Assembly: GCA_016764015.1 (NCBI GenBank)
Contig: JAESSR010000187.1
Coordinates: 1 to 18,070, forward strand
Direction: 5' to 3'
Source: Phycisphaerales bacterium
GTDB taxonomy: Bacteria > Planctomycetota > Phycisphaerae > Phycisphaerales > UBA1924
Length of the DNA: 18,070 bases
The translations under genes were made by a program, and so were the position numbers. Numbering within the stretch: position 1 is the stretch's first letter; each line of letters starts with the position of its first letter. A model generated the notes under the pieces. That model had not been told where the DNA came from and made no database searches. It saw nothing but the letters and a program-made list of their open reading frames with translations. Of this stretch, positions 1 through 8,546 are shown piece after piece.

Positions 1-527
1 GAAACCGAGCTTGAGTCTCTCTTGAACTTGACAAACTCGTTCTTATCAATCTCAAGACGATTGGCGACTTCTTTGTCCGTCGCCTTGCGTCCAAACTCCA
101 TCTGGATCTGTTGCTTGGCGGCTTCGACCTTCGATGTGCGATGACGCACCAAGCGAGGCACCCAGTCCATCGAACGAAGCTCATCGAGAATCGCGCCCGT
201 GATCCGCTGGGCACAATATGTTTCAAACTTGACCCCGCGTTCAAGGTCGTACGCATTGATCGCATCCATGAGCCCAAAGAGCCCCGCGGACATCAAGTCC
301 TGGAGATCAACCTCGTCGGGCAATCGCTTGTAGATGCGCTCTGCGTTGTACTTGACGAGATGCAAGAAGGTCTCGATCAGAAAGTTGCGGAGCTCATCGC
401 TCGGCTCATCCTTGTACATCCGCCAAATATCAGGCATAGGGATATCGTCAAACTGCGTTGGCAGGTTGCTTGGTCTCGCATGCTCTACTGAGCTGCGTGA
501 TGAATACTTTGATCTCATCGCAGTCAT
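1..527 (-). CDS. fliA: Sigma-28 family RNA polymerase sigma factor (FliA/WhiG type), 3' end cut by window edge
   Basis: Reading leftward from the ATG at 527-525, 175 codons stay open to the edge. The start is supported by AAGGAG seven bases upstream. Residues about 73-128 show a sigma region 2 of the FliA/WhiG type: DLQDLMSAGLFGLMDAI, then FETYCAQRITGAILDELR and SMDWVPRLVR, the hallmark RGAI.DELR..DWVPR stretch with a Thr in place of the usual Arg of RIRG. Region 3 begins near residue 130 (KVEAAKQQI...ATDKEVANRL). Region 4 lies outside the window. In the family this factor directs late flagellar genes (filament, motor, chemotaxis). It is the last visible gene of the cluster, 208 bp beyond the two-helix membrane protein gene; that gap shows no convincing promoter or gene. 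Whether it is called fliA, whiG or sigD is a naming choice. The family call is very firm. Confidence 0.95.
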   Translation of the reverse strand, partial: MTAMRSKYSSRSSVEHARPSNLPTQFDDIPMPDIWRMYKDEPSDELRNFLIETFLHLVKYNAERIYKRLPDEVDLQDLMSAGLFGLMDAINAYDLERGVKFETYCAQRITGAILDELRSMDWVPRLVRHRTSKVEAAKQQIQMEFGRKATDKEVANRLEIDKNEFVKFKRDSSSV

Positions 528-735
528 TGGTCGGCTCCTTGACCCTTGACACAAGTTGTAAATACCCGAGCTTAAAATCGAGCCCCATCTATTGGACGCT
601 GATCAGGGTGATCCGTCCGATAGCATGAAATCCACTCGGGAACAACTGTGAAACTGTCGGCGAGAGCGATCCTTGCCCAAGCCAACACCAGTATATCGAA
701 TCAAGAGCAGCAATGTGGTAGCAAACATATTCTTT

Positions 736-1119
736 TTATGCAGCTTTTTTCAAAGTGCTCATCACTGTCTGGTGTGCTTTTTTCGTGTCATCAAGCGCAA
801 CGAGTTCTTTGGGCTTCTCAGGCTCAGGGCGGTTGTGCTTATAGGTGCTCACGAACTCACGCACACACACCTCGCCAACGACCCCCAACATCCGTCCGAT
901 GAAGGCACACACAAACATCGCGATCAGTGCCCGCCCGATCGTCACCGATGCAGGGTTCTGAGCAAGCAAGCCGATCATCAGGGCGGTCGAGAACCCCATC
1001 AGCCCCAGCACCCCTGAAATGAGCTTGGAAGATACATCGGCGAGGTATTCCCCGGGATCGATCTTGCTCCCATCGACCCAGTTGTCATCGAGGATTTCAA
1101 TATCTGAACTCTCAGCCAT
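736..1119 (-). CDS. Unrecognised small membrane protein with two predicted helices, flagellar cluster
   Basis: 127 residues. The ATG at 1119 has GGAG eight bases upstream. The acidic N-terminus (residues 1-25) is followed by two hydrophobic segments, about 33-53 (LISGVLGLMGFSTALMIGLLA) and 61-83 (IGRALIAMFVCAFIGRMLGVV), then a polar Lys/Glu/Pro-rich tail ending KKAA. No signal peptide or catalytic motif is visible. I do not recognise the family. It lies between flhG and the sigma factor gene in the same direction, and three bases separate its start from the stop of a possible 50-residue upstream gene. Codon use resembles its neighbours. Context suggests a role linked to flagellar placement or regulation, but that is inference from position only. 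That it is a real gene is likely. Confidence 0.75.
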   Translation of the reverse strand: MAESSDIEILDDNWVDGSKIDPGEYLADVSSKLISGVLGLMGFSTALMIGLLAQNPASVTIGRALIAMFVCAFIGRMLGVVGEVCVREFVSTYKHNRPEPEKPKELVALDDTKKAHQTVMSTLKKAA

Positions 1120-1122
1120 TAT

Positions 1123-1275
1123 TCAATCTCCATCGGCAAGAATCCGATCACAGTTGCACTTGAGAGACAACTTTGGCGCATAATCTGCGCAGCAAATCAC
1201 ACCAATGGACATCATCGCAATCAGCACGCCAAAACAACCCATGCCCCCACTCTCGCAGGGCTTCATTTTCAACAT
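1123..1275 (-). CDS. Possible 50-residue Cys-rich single-span membrane peptide
   Basis: This open frame fills most of the 173-bp gap between flhG and the two-helix membrane protein gene. It starts at ATG 1275 (second ATG three codons later, at 1266) and ends TGA ATA ATG, the last ATG being the next gene's start. The product has one hydrophobic stretch (GCFGVLIAMMSIGVICC) flanked by polar ends and six cysteines, including a CC pair just after the span and CNC near the C-terminus. No good Shine-Dalgarno precedes either ATG, so translation would depend on coupling to flhG, whose stop is 17 bases upstream. I recognise no family. The tight fit to the following gene and the membrane-like composition favour a gene; the missing ribosome site argues against. 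Confidence 0.4.
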   Translation of the reverse strand: MLKMKPCESGGMGCFGVLIAMMSIGVICCADYAPKLSLKCNCDRILADGD

Positions 1276-1292
1276 GTGTACTTTGTGTCAGC

Positions 1293-2294
1293 TCAGCTCC
1301 GCCCAAAGAATCGACGACGCGGGGCAGCACTCGCCCGCCCTTCGATCCCGAGCCATTCGATGAGCGACGCAGCCAACTCACCCATATCCCGAGACGCGTT
1401 GCACTTTGGTGAATCAATCATGTAAGGCGTCCTCGCCTTGATCGCTTTGATCACCTTTTTGTCACGGCGGATGTACCCGATCATCGGGAGCTGATACCCG
1501 AGGAACCGATCGCACACGCCGGATATCCGTGTGTGTACCGCTTGGGCTTCTTTCTCGTTGACCGCTTGATTCACAATCAATGCCAGCGTCGGCAGCTTGT
1601 GCCCGGGTTGATCTGAACTCTGCGCCACGAGCACTTTAATCAAGGCGTAGGCATCTGCAATACTTGTTGGTTCGGGCGTCACCACCATCAGGCACGCATC
1701 GGCTGCATCAATAAAAGCAGTCACCGATGGACCAAGCCCAGCGCTGGTGTCGATCATGATGATATCGTTGTATTCGTGGAGATCATTGAGCCGATCGAGC
1801 AACACGGATCGCTCACCCTCGTCGAGTTCGCCGACGCGTCCGATCCCGACCGAGCCAGGAATCAAACGGAATCCGCCGGGTGCGTCGATCGCGAGGTCTT
1901 CGAGCGAGAATGATGCGCTATCGCCGACCGCTGATTCAAGCCTTGCTTTGGGCATCAACCCACACAACACATCGGCATTGGCCAATCCGATATCTGCATC
2001 GAGGAGCATGGCTCTTCGGTTGTGTTTAGCGAGGGCGATCGAAAGGTTCACCGAGGTGTTTGTTTTGCCAACGCCGCCTTTGCCTGAGGCAATCGCAACG
2101 ATCGGGATTCGGCGAACCGGAGGCGTGAGTTTGCTGGTGTCTTGTGCAAACTCTTCAACGCTTGGCTGACCCAAAGAACTCACAAGCTCGCGCAGCCGAG
2201 ACGCTTGGTCGTCAACGCTGGCGTGCCCTGCTTGATTCGATCCACCTGGACCATCATGCGGGTTGGAGTTGTGTGCCGAAACTGCTTGGCTCAT
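1293..2294 (-). CDS. flhG: FlhG (YlxH/FleN), MinD-type ATPase controlling flagellar number
   Basis: 333 residues. The start ATG overlaps the flhF stop (ATGA, 2291-2294). Residues 29-35 read DQASRLR, matching the DQAxxLR activator helix by which FlhG stimulates the FlhF GTPase. The deviant Walker A loop GKGGVGKT is at residues 71-78, followed by LLDADIGLANADVLCG (A' motif) and the Walker B region IIMIDTSAGLG. The protein acts at the cytoplasmic face of the membrane, limiting flagellar number in polar flagellates or patterning basal bodies in peritrichous ones. The C-terminal part (KVIKAIKARTPYMIDSPKC) is typical of the family. The overlap with flhF implies coupled synthesis of the two partners. 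The call is very firm. Confidence 0.97.
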   Translation of the reverse strand: MSQAVSAHNSNPHDGPGGSNQAGHASVDDQASRLRELVSSLGQPSVEEFAQDTSKLTPPVRRIPIVAIASGKGGVGKTNTSVNLSIALAKHNRRAMLLDADIGLANADVLCGLMPKARLESAVGDSASFSLEDLAIDAPGGFRLIPGSVGIGRVGELDEGERSVLLDRLNDLHEYNDIIMIDTSAGLGPSVTAFIDAADACLMVVTPEPTSIADAYALIKVLVAQSSDQPGHKLPTLALIVNQAVNEKEAQAVHTRISGVCDRFLGYQLPMIGYIRRDKKVIKAIKARTPYMIDSPKCNASRDMGELAASLIEWLGIEGRASAAPRRRFFGRS

Positions 2295-3952
2295 CCGTTA
2301 TCCTCGCTCCATCTCCCTACCACGGCTTCCGGGCCGTCGAGCACGCACCGCGCCAATCTATCTGCGCGGGCGGGCTCTAAATCGTCTGGCACTTCCTGGC
2401 CGACGGTAATAAAGCTTAGCGGCAGACCGATCCGGTCGGAGAGACCCGCGATTGGGCCGGTGGTCACCGCTTCATCAAGCTTGGTAAGGATACACCTGTC
2501 AGGGCCCAAAGCCTTGAATCTTTCTGCAGTCTTTCGCAGAACATTATCCCCAACGGTTGTGGATAAAACGAGATGTGTCTCATCAGGGTTCGCCGCTTTG
2601 GTAAACTCGGCAAGTTCCCCGAGCCGTTTGGCGTTGTTCTGTGATCGCCCAGCGGTATCAATCACCACGATATCACAATCACTGAGTTCTTCGATTGATC
2701 GGCTGAGTTCCTCTGGGGAGTTGGCAACCTTGAGGGGCAGCCCAATGATGCCCGCGTAGGTTCTCAACTGCTCGACTGCAGCGATCCGATAGGTGTCCGA
2801 GGTGATGAGCCCAACATTCTTGCCGTGGCGCAACTTGTATGTAGCAGCGAGCTTAGCAACGGTTGTCGTTTTACCAACACCGGTCGGGCCGACGAGTGCG
2901 ATGACGCGTGGACGACCTGTGGACGAATGGTGATCAATAGTCAGCAAAGACTCAGATCGTGTGGAAATTGTTGCTTCAATCGCCCGTAATAAGGCTTGGC
3001 GGACGATCAATGCGTCTTTGAGTTCAACCGCATCGAGCCGATCGCGGACAGAACCGACGAGTTTGTCCGCCAAATCCACAGGGACATCATTATCCATCAT
3101 TTTTGCATAGAGAGCGAAGAGCGGAGCCGGCATCTCGCCGCTGGGAAGAACGCCGTCAACTTTGCCTGTTCCGACTGCCACGGCGGTCTTGCGGGTCGAT
3201 TCGAGCACCTGCCCCATCATTTTGGAGAGGGTCTCGATCTGAGATCGCAGTTGATCGTTGGTTTGCTCATCAGCCTGGGTAGCAGTCTGTGCACCTATCT
3301 TCGTCGTCGAAGATTCACCCACAGGCTTTGAGCTTTGGCGAGGTGTTGGCTTGGGTTCGATTTGTTGAGCGACTTGTTGAGCGATGGGTTGGCGAGGGAA
3401 AGAGTTAGTATTGGTGATCATCGCCGAGGCAACGGGTTGATTTGCAAATCGTGAAGGCGTGTTGGCAGGGATTCGCAATGAATCTTTGGTAGACCCTCTC
3501 GTTGGTGTCTGTGGAGGGGCATCGCTCGAAAAGAGTGCATCGCGCCCGGCGAGCCCACGATCATCCGATTCGGAATCCGATGCTGATACGCCCTGAGCAA
3601 CTTGAACAGCAGGGGCATCAACTGTAAGTCGCTGACGCGTCACGGTGCGTCCGCGTTGAATCACGATCTCAGGCTCACGCTCAAGTGGTTTGGATTCAAC
3701 GGGTTGTGGCTGTGCGGGTTGCAGCTGAGTCCGCTGAGTCGCAACCCGGGGCATAAGCCTTGGCGAGTTCGACTTGGTCGCTTTGGCAGAAGACGATGCG
3801 GTGATCTCGACCATCGTCTTGCCGCCAAGCCCGAACCATGAGCCAACCCGAAAGCTGCGGGTATGGAGGATCATCGCGTCTTTACCCAGGTCCTTGCGGA
3901 CATGGGCAAGTGCTTGGGCCATGGTTTCTGCGGTATATGTTTTAAGCTTCAT
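2291..3952 (-). CDS. flhF: FlhF, SRP-family GTPase for flagellar placement
   Basis: 553 residues from the ATG at 3952, chosen over a longer frame from 3997 because AGGA sits seven bases upstream and because FlhF proteins begin with an M-K-[VLI]-K-x-[YF] motif, here MKLKTYTAETMAQALAHVRK. Residues 1-50 form the basic B-domain start; about 55-235 is a Gln/Pro/Ser/Thr-rich linker, long for the family; an N-domain spans about 240-335. The G domain follows: GPTGVGKTTT (355-364), DTYRIAAVEQL (386-396), DTAGR (432-436), TKLD (490-493). FlhF is a relative of Ffh and FtsY that recruits the first flagellar components to the right membrane site. It lies between flhA and flhG, the usual order. A leader of about 150 bp separates it from flhA. 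Confidence 0.97.
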   Translation of the reverse strand: MKLKTYTAETMAQALAHVRKDLGKDAMILHTRSFRVGSWFGLGGKTMVEITASSSAKATKSNSPRLMPRVATQRTQLQPAQPQPVESKPLEREPEIVIQRGRTVTRQRLTVDAPAVQVAQGVSASDSESDDRGLAGRDALFSSDAPPQTPTRGSTKDSLRIPANTPSRFANQPVASAMITNTNSFPRQPIAQQVAQQIEPKPTPRQSSKPVGESSTTKIGAQTATQADEQTNDQLRSQIETLSKMMGQVLESTRKTAVAVGTGKVDGVLPSGEMPAPLFALYAKMMDNDVPVDLADKLVGSVRDRLDAVELKDALIVRQALLRAIEATISTRSESLLTIDHHSSTGRPRVIALVGPTGVGKTTTVAKLAATYKLRHGKNVGLITSDTYRIAAVEQLRTYAGIIGLPLKVANSPEELSRSIEELSDCDIVVIDTAGRSQNNAKRLGELAEFTKAANPDETHLVLSTTVGDNVLRKTAERFKALGPDRCILTKLDEAVTTGPIAGLSDRIGLPLSFITVGQEVPDDLEPARADRLARCVLDGPEAVVGRWSEDNG

Positions 3953-4101
3953 TTGGCCGTCCTGGCTGGCGCAGAGCTGTGCGCTCAGAGCATGCATAAT
4001 TCATCCGCTCATCTAAGAGGATGTTCAATCCATGACCACTGTACACGATCAAAGCCCGATGCACCACCCGCTGAGGGCATCGATCCTTGTCATCTTTATC
4101 T

Positions 4102-6288
4102 TTATGCAACCACCTGAGGCGAACTCCCAGCCCCAACAGGGTGTTGTCCTGCGTTGTCTTGACCAACCGGAGTGATCAATGCTACTGATTCAACATTGAT
4201 CCCGGGCACGATCTCGTTGTACCCAAGTACCGCAACGACAGGAACATGCGGCTCAATAACTTGCCAGACCGCGTTGCGGACCTGAGGCGATGCAATCACC
4301 ACCGGCAACCCGCCACGCGCCCCCACCAAGTTCAAACCGTCTGCAATCTTGGTCGCAATTTCACGCGCAATGCGTGCGGGCATGTTCAAAGTTGTTCCCT
4401 GCCCGCCGCGATCTATATACGCGTTGATCTGATCTTCGAGACCCGGATCGAGCGTCACGCAGTACAGAATCTGCTCGCCCGTATCATCGGGAGCGACATA
4501 CATTGAGCAAATTGTTCGACGGAGCCCGTTGCGGACATACTCGACGAGCACATCCATGTCCTTCGTTTTCGTACCCCAATCGGCGAGTGTCTCAAGGATG
4601 GTTTCCATGTCTCTGATCGGGACTCGTTCACGCAGCAAGGATTGCAGCACTTTTTGAAGCTCCCCGGTCTTAATAATCGCCGGGATAGTTTCTTCGACGA
4701 GTTTGCCGGCCTTTTCTTTAAGCCCTTCGAGCAGGTTGTTGACCTCTTCTCGGGTGAGCAGTTCGTCGGCATAGGTCTTCACTATTTCGGTGATGTGCGT
4801 TGCGAGCACGCTTGTGGGATCGACCACGGTGTAGTTCATGGTTTCGGCGCGTGGACGGAGTTGAGGCTCAATCCAGATCGCATCGAGCCCGAACGCTGGT
4901 TCCTTGGTCGGGATGCCTTCGATGGTATCGGTGACGAGCCCGGAATCCATCGCCATGAGTTTGCTGGGCTCGACAACCCCAGCTGCGACGGTGTTGCCTC
5001 GGATTTTAACACGATACTCGCTTGGCGCAAGCTGCATGTTGTCACGGATACGAACCGGAGGCATCACCAATCCAAGCTCAACAGCGAGCTGACGGCGAAC
5101 AGCGCTGATCCGATCGAGCAGATCCCCGCCTTGAGCGGTGTCGATCAAAGGGACTAAGCCATACCCGACTTCGAGTTCAAGCACATCGATCTTGAGCAGG
5201 TCTTCAACCGGTGGTGCTTCGATCGGCTTGGCGGAAGCTTCGGAAATCTCTTGCTGTATCGCTACTGATTTGCGAGACTTGGTTAATCGCATCATGGCGA
5301 AGGCAACACCAGCAATGCCCACCGCAGTCATTAACAACGGGATGGTTGGCAGCGGCGTAAATGAAAGTGCCGCGAGGAAACCAGCGGTGATCATCATGCC
5401 GACGGGCTGTGAGGTGAGCTGGGAGGTGAGTTCCATACTCAGTTCGTTCTTGTCGCCTGAGCGGGTGACGATGAGGGCCGCAGCCATCGAGATAATAAAA
5501 CTGGGCACCTGCGAGGTCAAACCATCACCGATGGTCAGGCGTGTGAAGACCTCAGCGGATTGACCCGTAGGCCATCCGCGTTCGACCGTGCCCACCGCGA
5601 AGCCGCCGGCAATATTGATCGCGGTAATGATGAGCCCGGCGACCGCGTCGCCTTTGACGAACTTCGACGCACCGTCCATGGCACCGAAGAAATCCGCCTC
5701 TCGTGAGATTTCATCTCGGCGCTCACGGGCTTCGGTCTCGTTGATCATGCCGTTGGAAAGCTCGGCGTCGATCGCCATCTGTTTGCCGGGCATGGCATCG
5801 AGCGTGAATCTCGCAGCGACTTCTGCGATTCGACCCGCACCCTTGGTGATGACCATGAACTGAACAATCATCAGGATCGCGAAGAGGATCACGCCGACGA
5901 AGAGTGAATCGCCTGCGACAAAGGACCCGAACGCGCTGATGACCTTGCCCGCAACCCCGGCAGCCTCTTCAGGGCTCGCCGCATCGGCTGTGAGGATCAG
6001 GCGCGTCGAGGCGATGTTGAGCACGAGCCGAAGCAGTGTGGTAGCAAGGAGTAATGAAGGAAAAACGCTGAACTCGAGTGCCCGTTTCATGTACAGCGTT
6101 GTCAGCAGCACGATGACCGCCAGCGATATATTGAGCGAGATCATGATGTCGAGCATCGCCGGTGGCAAGGGCACCAGGAGCACCGATATCAGCAGCACAA
6201 AGCCAATGGGCACAATCAACGATCGTAGTTGGGCGACCTTGAGTATCCATGCTGGAAATTCGATTGTATTTTGCTGCTGATCGGGCAC
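4102..6288 (-). CDS. flhA: FlhA, flagellar type III export gate protein
   Basis: 728 residues, normal for the family (about 690-730). The start is GTG at 6288; a TAG lies in frame six codons upstream, so no longer start is available. The likely Shine-Dalgarno GGAG is twelve bases away, a wide spacing. Residues about 20-275 hold the multi-span membrane part, including EFSVFPSLLLATTLLRLVLN (72-91) and the conserved cytoplasmic FHIPEP loop DAMPGKQMAIDAELSNGMI (164-182) and EADFFGAMDGASKFVKGDA (197-215). From about residue 350 the soluble docking domain follows, with its family-typical sequence ELLTREEVNNLLEGLKE. FlhA forms the nonameric ring of the export gate and binds substrates and chaperones. 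It follows flhB with a 54-bp gap. The call is very firm. Confidence 0.98.
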   Translation of the reverse strand: MPDQQQNTIEFPAWILKVAQLRSLIVPIGFVLLISVLLVPLPPAMLDIMISLNISLAVIVLLTTLYMKRALEFSVFPSLLLATTLLRLVLNIASTRLILTADAASPEEAAGVAGKVISAFGSFVAGDSLFVGVILFAILMIVQFMVITKGAGRIAEVAARFTLDAMPGKQMAIDAELSNGMINETEARERRDEISREADFFGAMDGASKFVKGDAVAGLIITAINIAGGFAVGTVERGWPTGQSAEVFTRLTIGDGLTSQVPSFIISMAAALIVTRSGDKNELSMELTSQLTSQPVGMMITAGFLAALSFTPLPTIPLLMTAVGIAGVAFAMMRLTKSRKSVAIQQEISEASAKPIEAPPVEDLLKIDVLELEVGYGLVPLIDTAQGGDLLDRISAVRRQLAVELGLVMPPVRIRDNMQLAPSEYRVKIRGNTVAAGVVEPSKLMAMDSGLVTDTIEGIPTKEPAFGLDAIWIEPQLRPRAETMNYTVVDPTSVLATHITEIVKTYADELLTREEVNNLLEGLKEKAGKLVEETIPAIIKTGELQKVLQSLLRERVPIRDMETILETLADWGTKTKDMDVLVEYVRNGLRRTICSMYVAPDDTGEQILYCVTLDPGLEDQINAYIDRGGQGTTLNMPARIAREIATKIADGLNLVGARGGLPVVIASPQVRNAVWQVIEPHVPVVAVLGYNEIVPGINVESVALITPVGQDNAGQHPVGAGSSPQVVA

Positions 6289-6342
6289 GCTTGTCTTGGT
6301 CTCCTACATCCGTGTAGCTTCAACCGGTTGATTGAGTACAGG

Positions 6343-7464
6343 CTATACGCCTACGGGTTCCTGTGCTTGGGTTTGTGATCGATTTTTCAGATTCATTCGC
6401 TTCTCCATCTTGCCATCGATGCGGTAGACGAATGCCAGAAGCTCGGCGACCGCTTCGTAGTGTTCGAGTGTCACTTCTTGCCCGACCTCGAGCCCCCAAT
6501 AGAGCGCACGCGCCAAAGGGGGGCGTTCGACGATCGGCACATCACTTTGGCGAGCGATCTGGCGAATCCGAAACGCGATCAAGTCCGCCCCTTTGGCGAC
6601 AATCTTCGGAGCGCCCATTGTGTCAGGGTCGTATTTGATTGCGACTGAGAAGTGAGTCGGGTTCGTGACGATCACATCTGCCTGAGGCACATTATTCCCG
6701 AGTTGTTGCATCACAATCTCGCGTGCCATCTGCAAACGACGACCTTTGAGCATCGGATCGCCTTCCATCGACTTGCGTTCGTCCTTGACCTCTTGCTTGC
6801 TCATCCGCAGGTCTTTGGTGTGCTGAAATCGTTGGTACAAGTAATCGATCACTGCCAAGAACAACAGCAAGATCGCCAATATCATCGCGAGATGAAAGAC
6901 CAATCGGAGAATCGCGTTGAGCGCTTCCATCGCAGCGAGCCTAGGGAGAGAAGCGATCTCGTCCATATGCGAGCGGATAAACAACCAAGAGACCACGATC
7001 AAAATGACCAGTTTGAGTACATTGACGACCGTTTTGACGAGTCCACGCATCCCAAAGATGCGTTTGATTCCACTCTTCGGCGAAAGTTTGTTGAGCTTTG
7101 GCTGGATCGGCTCGGCAGAGATCAGCCATCCCACCTGAATAAAATTGCCCAGATACGCGACGATTGCTGCGAGAATCAGGATGGGAAAAACCACTGTCAT
7201 TCCTTCATACGCTGCGACCTTCGTCGCGTTGTAGATTGATTCCACTGAGACAATATCTGCTGATATCGCACCGCCAAGCGTAGCCTTCATGACCCGTGCA
7301 AACATCGCTGAGATCGTTGATCCGAATACGAGGAAGATAATCAGCCCGCCCAGAAGTGAGAACGCACCTGAGAGATCTTGGCTCTTGGGGACCTGTCCCT
7401 TCTGACGGGAATCGCTCAGTTTTTTTCCGGTTGGGTCTTCGGTGCGTTCGCCGAGATCATCCAT
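6343..7464 (-). CDS. flhB: FlhB, export gate substrate-specificity switch
   Basis: 373 residues. The ATG at 7464 lies inside the end of fliR (8-nt overlap), with GGGG a few bases upstream. The N-terminus GERTEDPTGKKLSDSRQKGQ is the classic ERTE.PT.KK...R..G signature. Four hydrophobic segments occupy about 35-60, 85-115, 142-164 and 185-210. The autocleavage motif NPTH is at residues 268-271, at nearly the same place as in enteric FlhB (Asn269), preceded by the basic DERKSMEGDP.LKGRR linker. FlhB self-cleaves between Asn and Pro and, with FliK, switches export from hook to filament subunits. All key residues are intact. The short tail after the cytoplasmic domain (about 350-373) is variable in the family. 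Confidence 0.98.
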   Translation of the reverse strand: MDDLGERTEDPTGKKLSDSRQKGQVPKSQDLSGAFSLLGGLIIFLVFGSTISAMFARVMKATLGGAISADIVSVESIYNATKVAAYEGMTVVFPILILAAIVAYLGNFIQVGWLISAEPIQPKLNKLSPKSGIKRIFGMRGLVKTVVNVLKLVILIVVSWLFIRSHMDEIASLPRLAAMEALNAILRLVFHLAMILAILLLFLAVIDYLYQRFQHTKDLRMSKQEVKDERKSMEGDPMLKGRRLQMAREIVMQQLGNNVPQADVIVTNPTHFSVAIKYDPDTMGAPKIVAKGADLIAFRIRQIARQSDVPIVERPPLARALYWGLEVGQEVTLEHYEAVAELLAFVYRIDGKMEKRMNLKNRSQTQAQEPVGV

Positions 7465-8257
7465 GACGCACCCCGATCATCGCAAAGCTCTGAACCCATG
7501 AGTTGATCAGTTCGAGCACATGGACCATCTCGTCGCCGGCGATTAAACCAACGCTCGCGATGAGCAACGCGAGGATGCTCAGACCCGCGAGAATCTGGAT
7601 CGAGAATCCGACGCTCATGATATTGATCTGAGGCATGGTCTTCATAATGAACCCCATCGCGATCATCAACATCGAGACCACGCCCATGATCGGTGACGCG
7701 ACACGGATCGCGAGCTCGAACCCGGTATTGAGCACATTGAGCAAAAGCTCCAATGGGGTATCACCAACGCTAAAGGTGCCTGAGCCGATGGTGTGGAATG
7801 AATCGGCAAGGATCATAAAGATCGTTTCAAAGCCGCCTACGGAAATGTAGATGAAGATACTCAAGAAAAAGAGCAACTGCCCGATCACACTCGAGTTGGT
7901 ATCGAGCTCTGGGTTAAACGACTGGGCAAGCGAGAGCCCCATCTGGTATCCCATGATGTACCCGCCCATCTGGATCGCCATCATCGGTATCCCCGCGATC
8001 AAACCGATGATGACCCCGATCAATAGCTCGGTCATGAGCATCGGCGCCAAAGATATCAGATCGATGGTCTCAGGAAGCGTTGCAAGGGGGACGAACGGGT
8101 AAATCGCAACAGCAAACATGAACGAGAGCAACGCTTTGTACACGGTTGGAATCGTGGTGCTTGTCACCAAAGGCGTAAAAAGAAACAACCCGGTGATCCG
8201 AGTGAGGACCATCAGGAACGGGATGCCGTGCGCCAAGATGGAGTCAATATTGGTCAA
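7457..8257 (-). CDS. fliR: FliR, flagellar export gate membrane protein
   Basis: 266 residues, typical length. The start appears to be TTG at 8257 with a strong AAGGGGG four to five bases upstream; no better in-frame start exists. The protein is almost entirely hydrophobic, with about six helices, and carries the family motifs LTRITGLFLFTPLV near the start, GYIMGYQMGLSLAQSFNPE (about 118-136) and, toward the end, MPQINIMSVGFSIQILAGL. FliR forms the core export channel with FliP and FliQ. It follows fliQ by 31 bp and overlaps flhB by 8 nt, so the two are probably translationally coupled. Fusions of FliR and FlhB are known elsewhere; here they are separate. Confidence 0.97.
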   Translation of the reverse strand: MTNIDSILAHGIPFLMVLTRITGLFLFTPLVTSTTIPTVYKALLSFMFAVAIYPFVPLATLPETIDLISLAPMLMTELLIGVIIGLIAGIPMMAIQMGGYIMGYQMGLSLAQSFNPELDTNSSVIGQLLFFLSIFIYISVGGFETIFMILADSFHTIGSGTFSVGDTPLELLLNVLNTGFELAIRVASPIMGVVSMLMIAMGFIMKTMPQINIMSVGFSIQILAGLSILALLIASVGLIAGDEMVHVLELINSWVQSFAMIGVRHG

Positions 8258-8288
8258 CGATCCCCCTTAGCGGACATGAAACAACGGA

Positions 8289-8546
8289 TTAAAACAGCTG
8301 CAGCATCTCGGAAGTGAAAATGATAATCCGTCCGATGATCCATGGGAGCAATACGATGGCGACAACAATCACCCCGATGAGCTTGGGCACGAAGGTCAGG
8401 GTCTGGTCTTGGATGGAGGTAATCGATTGGACTAGACTGACAAGCAACCCGATGATCATCCCGACCATCAGCAGCGGTGCTGCGATCTTGAGCGTCACCA
8501 TCAACGCGTCACGGATCAGTTGAATTGATGATTCGTCATAGACCAT
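8289..8546 (-). CDS. fliQ: FliQ, flagellar export gate membrane protein
   Basis: 85 residues from ATG 8546, which has GTGGAG six bases upstream; a longer in-frame start at 8591 is rejected because it adds 15 residues beyond the usual FliQ start and has no better ribosome site. Two long hydrophobic helices (about 14-38 and 49-75) flank the conserved loop with Q-DQTLTFVPKL. FliQ normally has about 85-90 residues, so the length agrees. Four copies wrap the FliP/FliR core of the export gate. The first 11 nt overlap the end of the displaced fliP C-terminal frame, and the ribosome site lies inside that frame. Confidence 0.96.
   Translation of the reverse strand: MVYDESSIQLIRDALMVTLKIAAPLLMVGMIIGLLVSLVQSITSIQDQTLTFVPKLIGVIVVAIVLLPWIIGRIIIFTSEMLQLF

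Noticed and set aside
603..728. 41-codon minus-strand frame in the gap between the two-helix protein gene and the sigma factor gene.
   Set aside because: It has weak ribosome-site support, no recognisable composition beyond a short hydrophobic start, and a competing frame of similar length overlaps it.
1148..1417. 89-codon minus-strand frame overlapping the end of flhG and the following gap.
   Set aside because: More than a third of it is out of frame inside the conserved end of flhG, and it has no family features; the 50-codon frame in the gap fits the next gene better.
3953..3997. Upstream extension of flhF to 3997.
   Set aside because: FlhF proteins begin at the MKLKTY-type motif, and the ribosome site AGGA is placed for the ATG at 3952.
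4075..4107. TAAAGATA followed by a CGAT-containing stretch before flhF, as a possible sigma-28 promoter.
   Set aside because: The -10 matches only about half of the consensus, the spacing is off, and the -35 would overlap the end of flhA.
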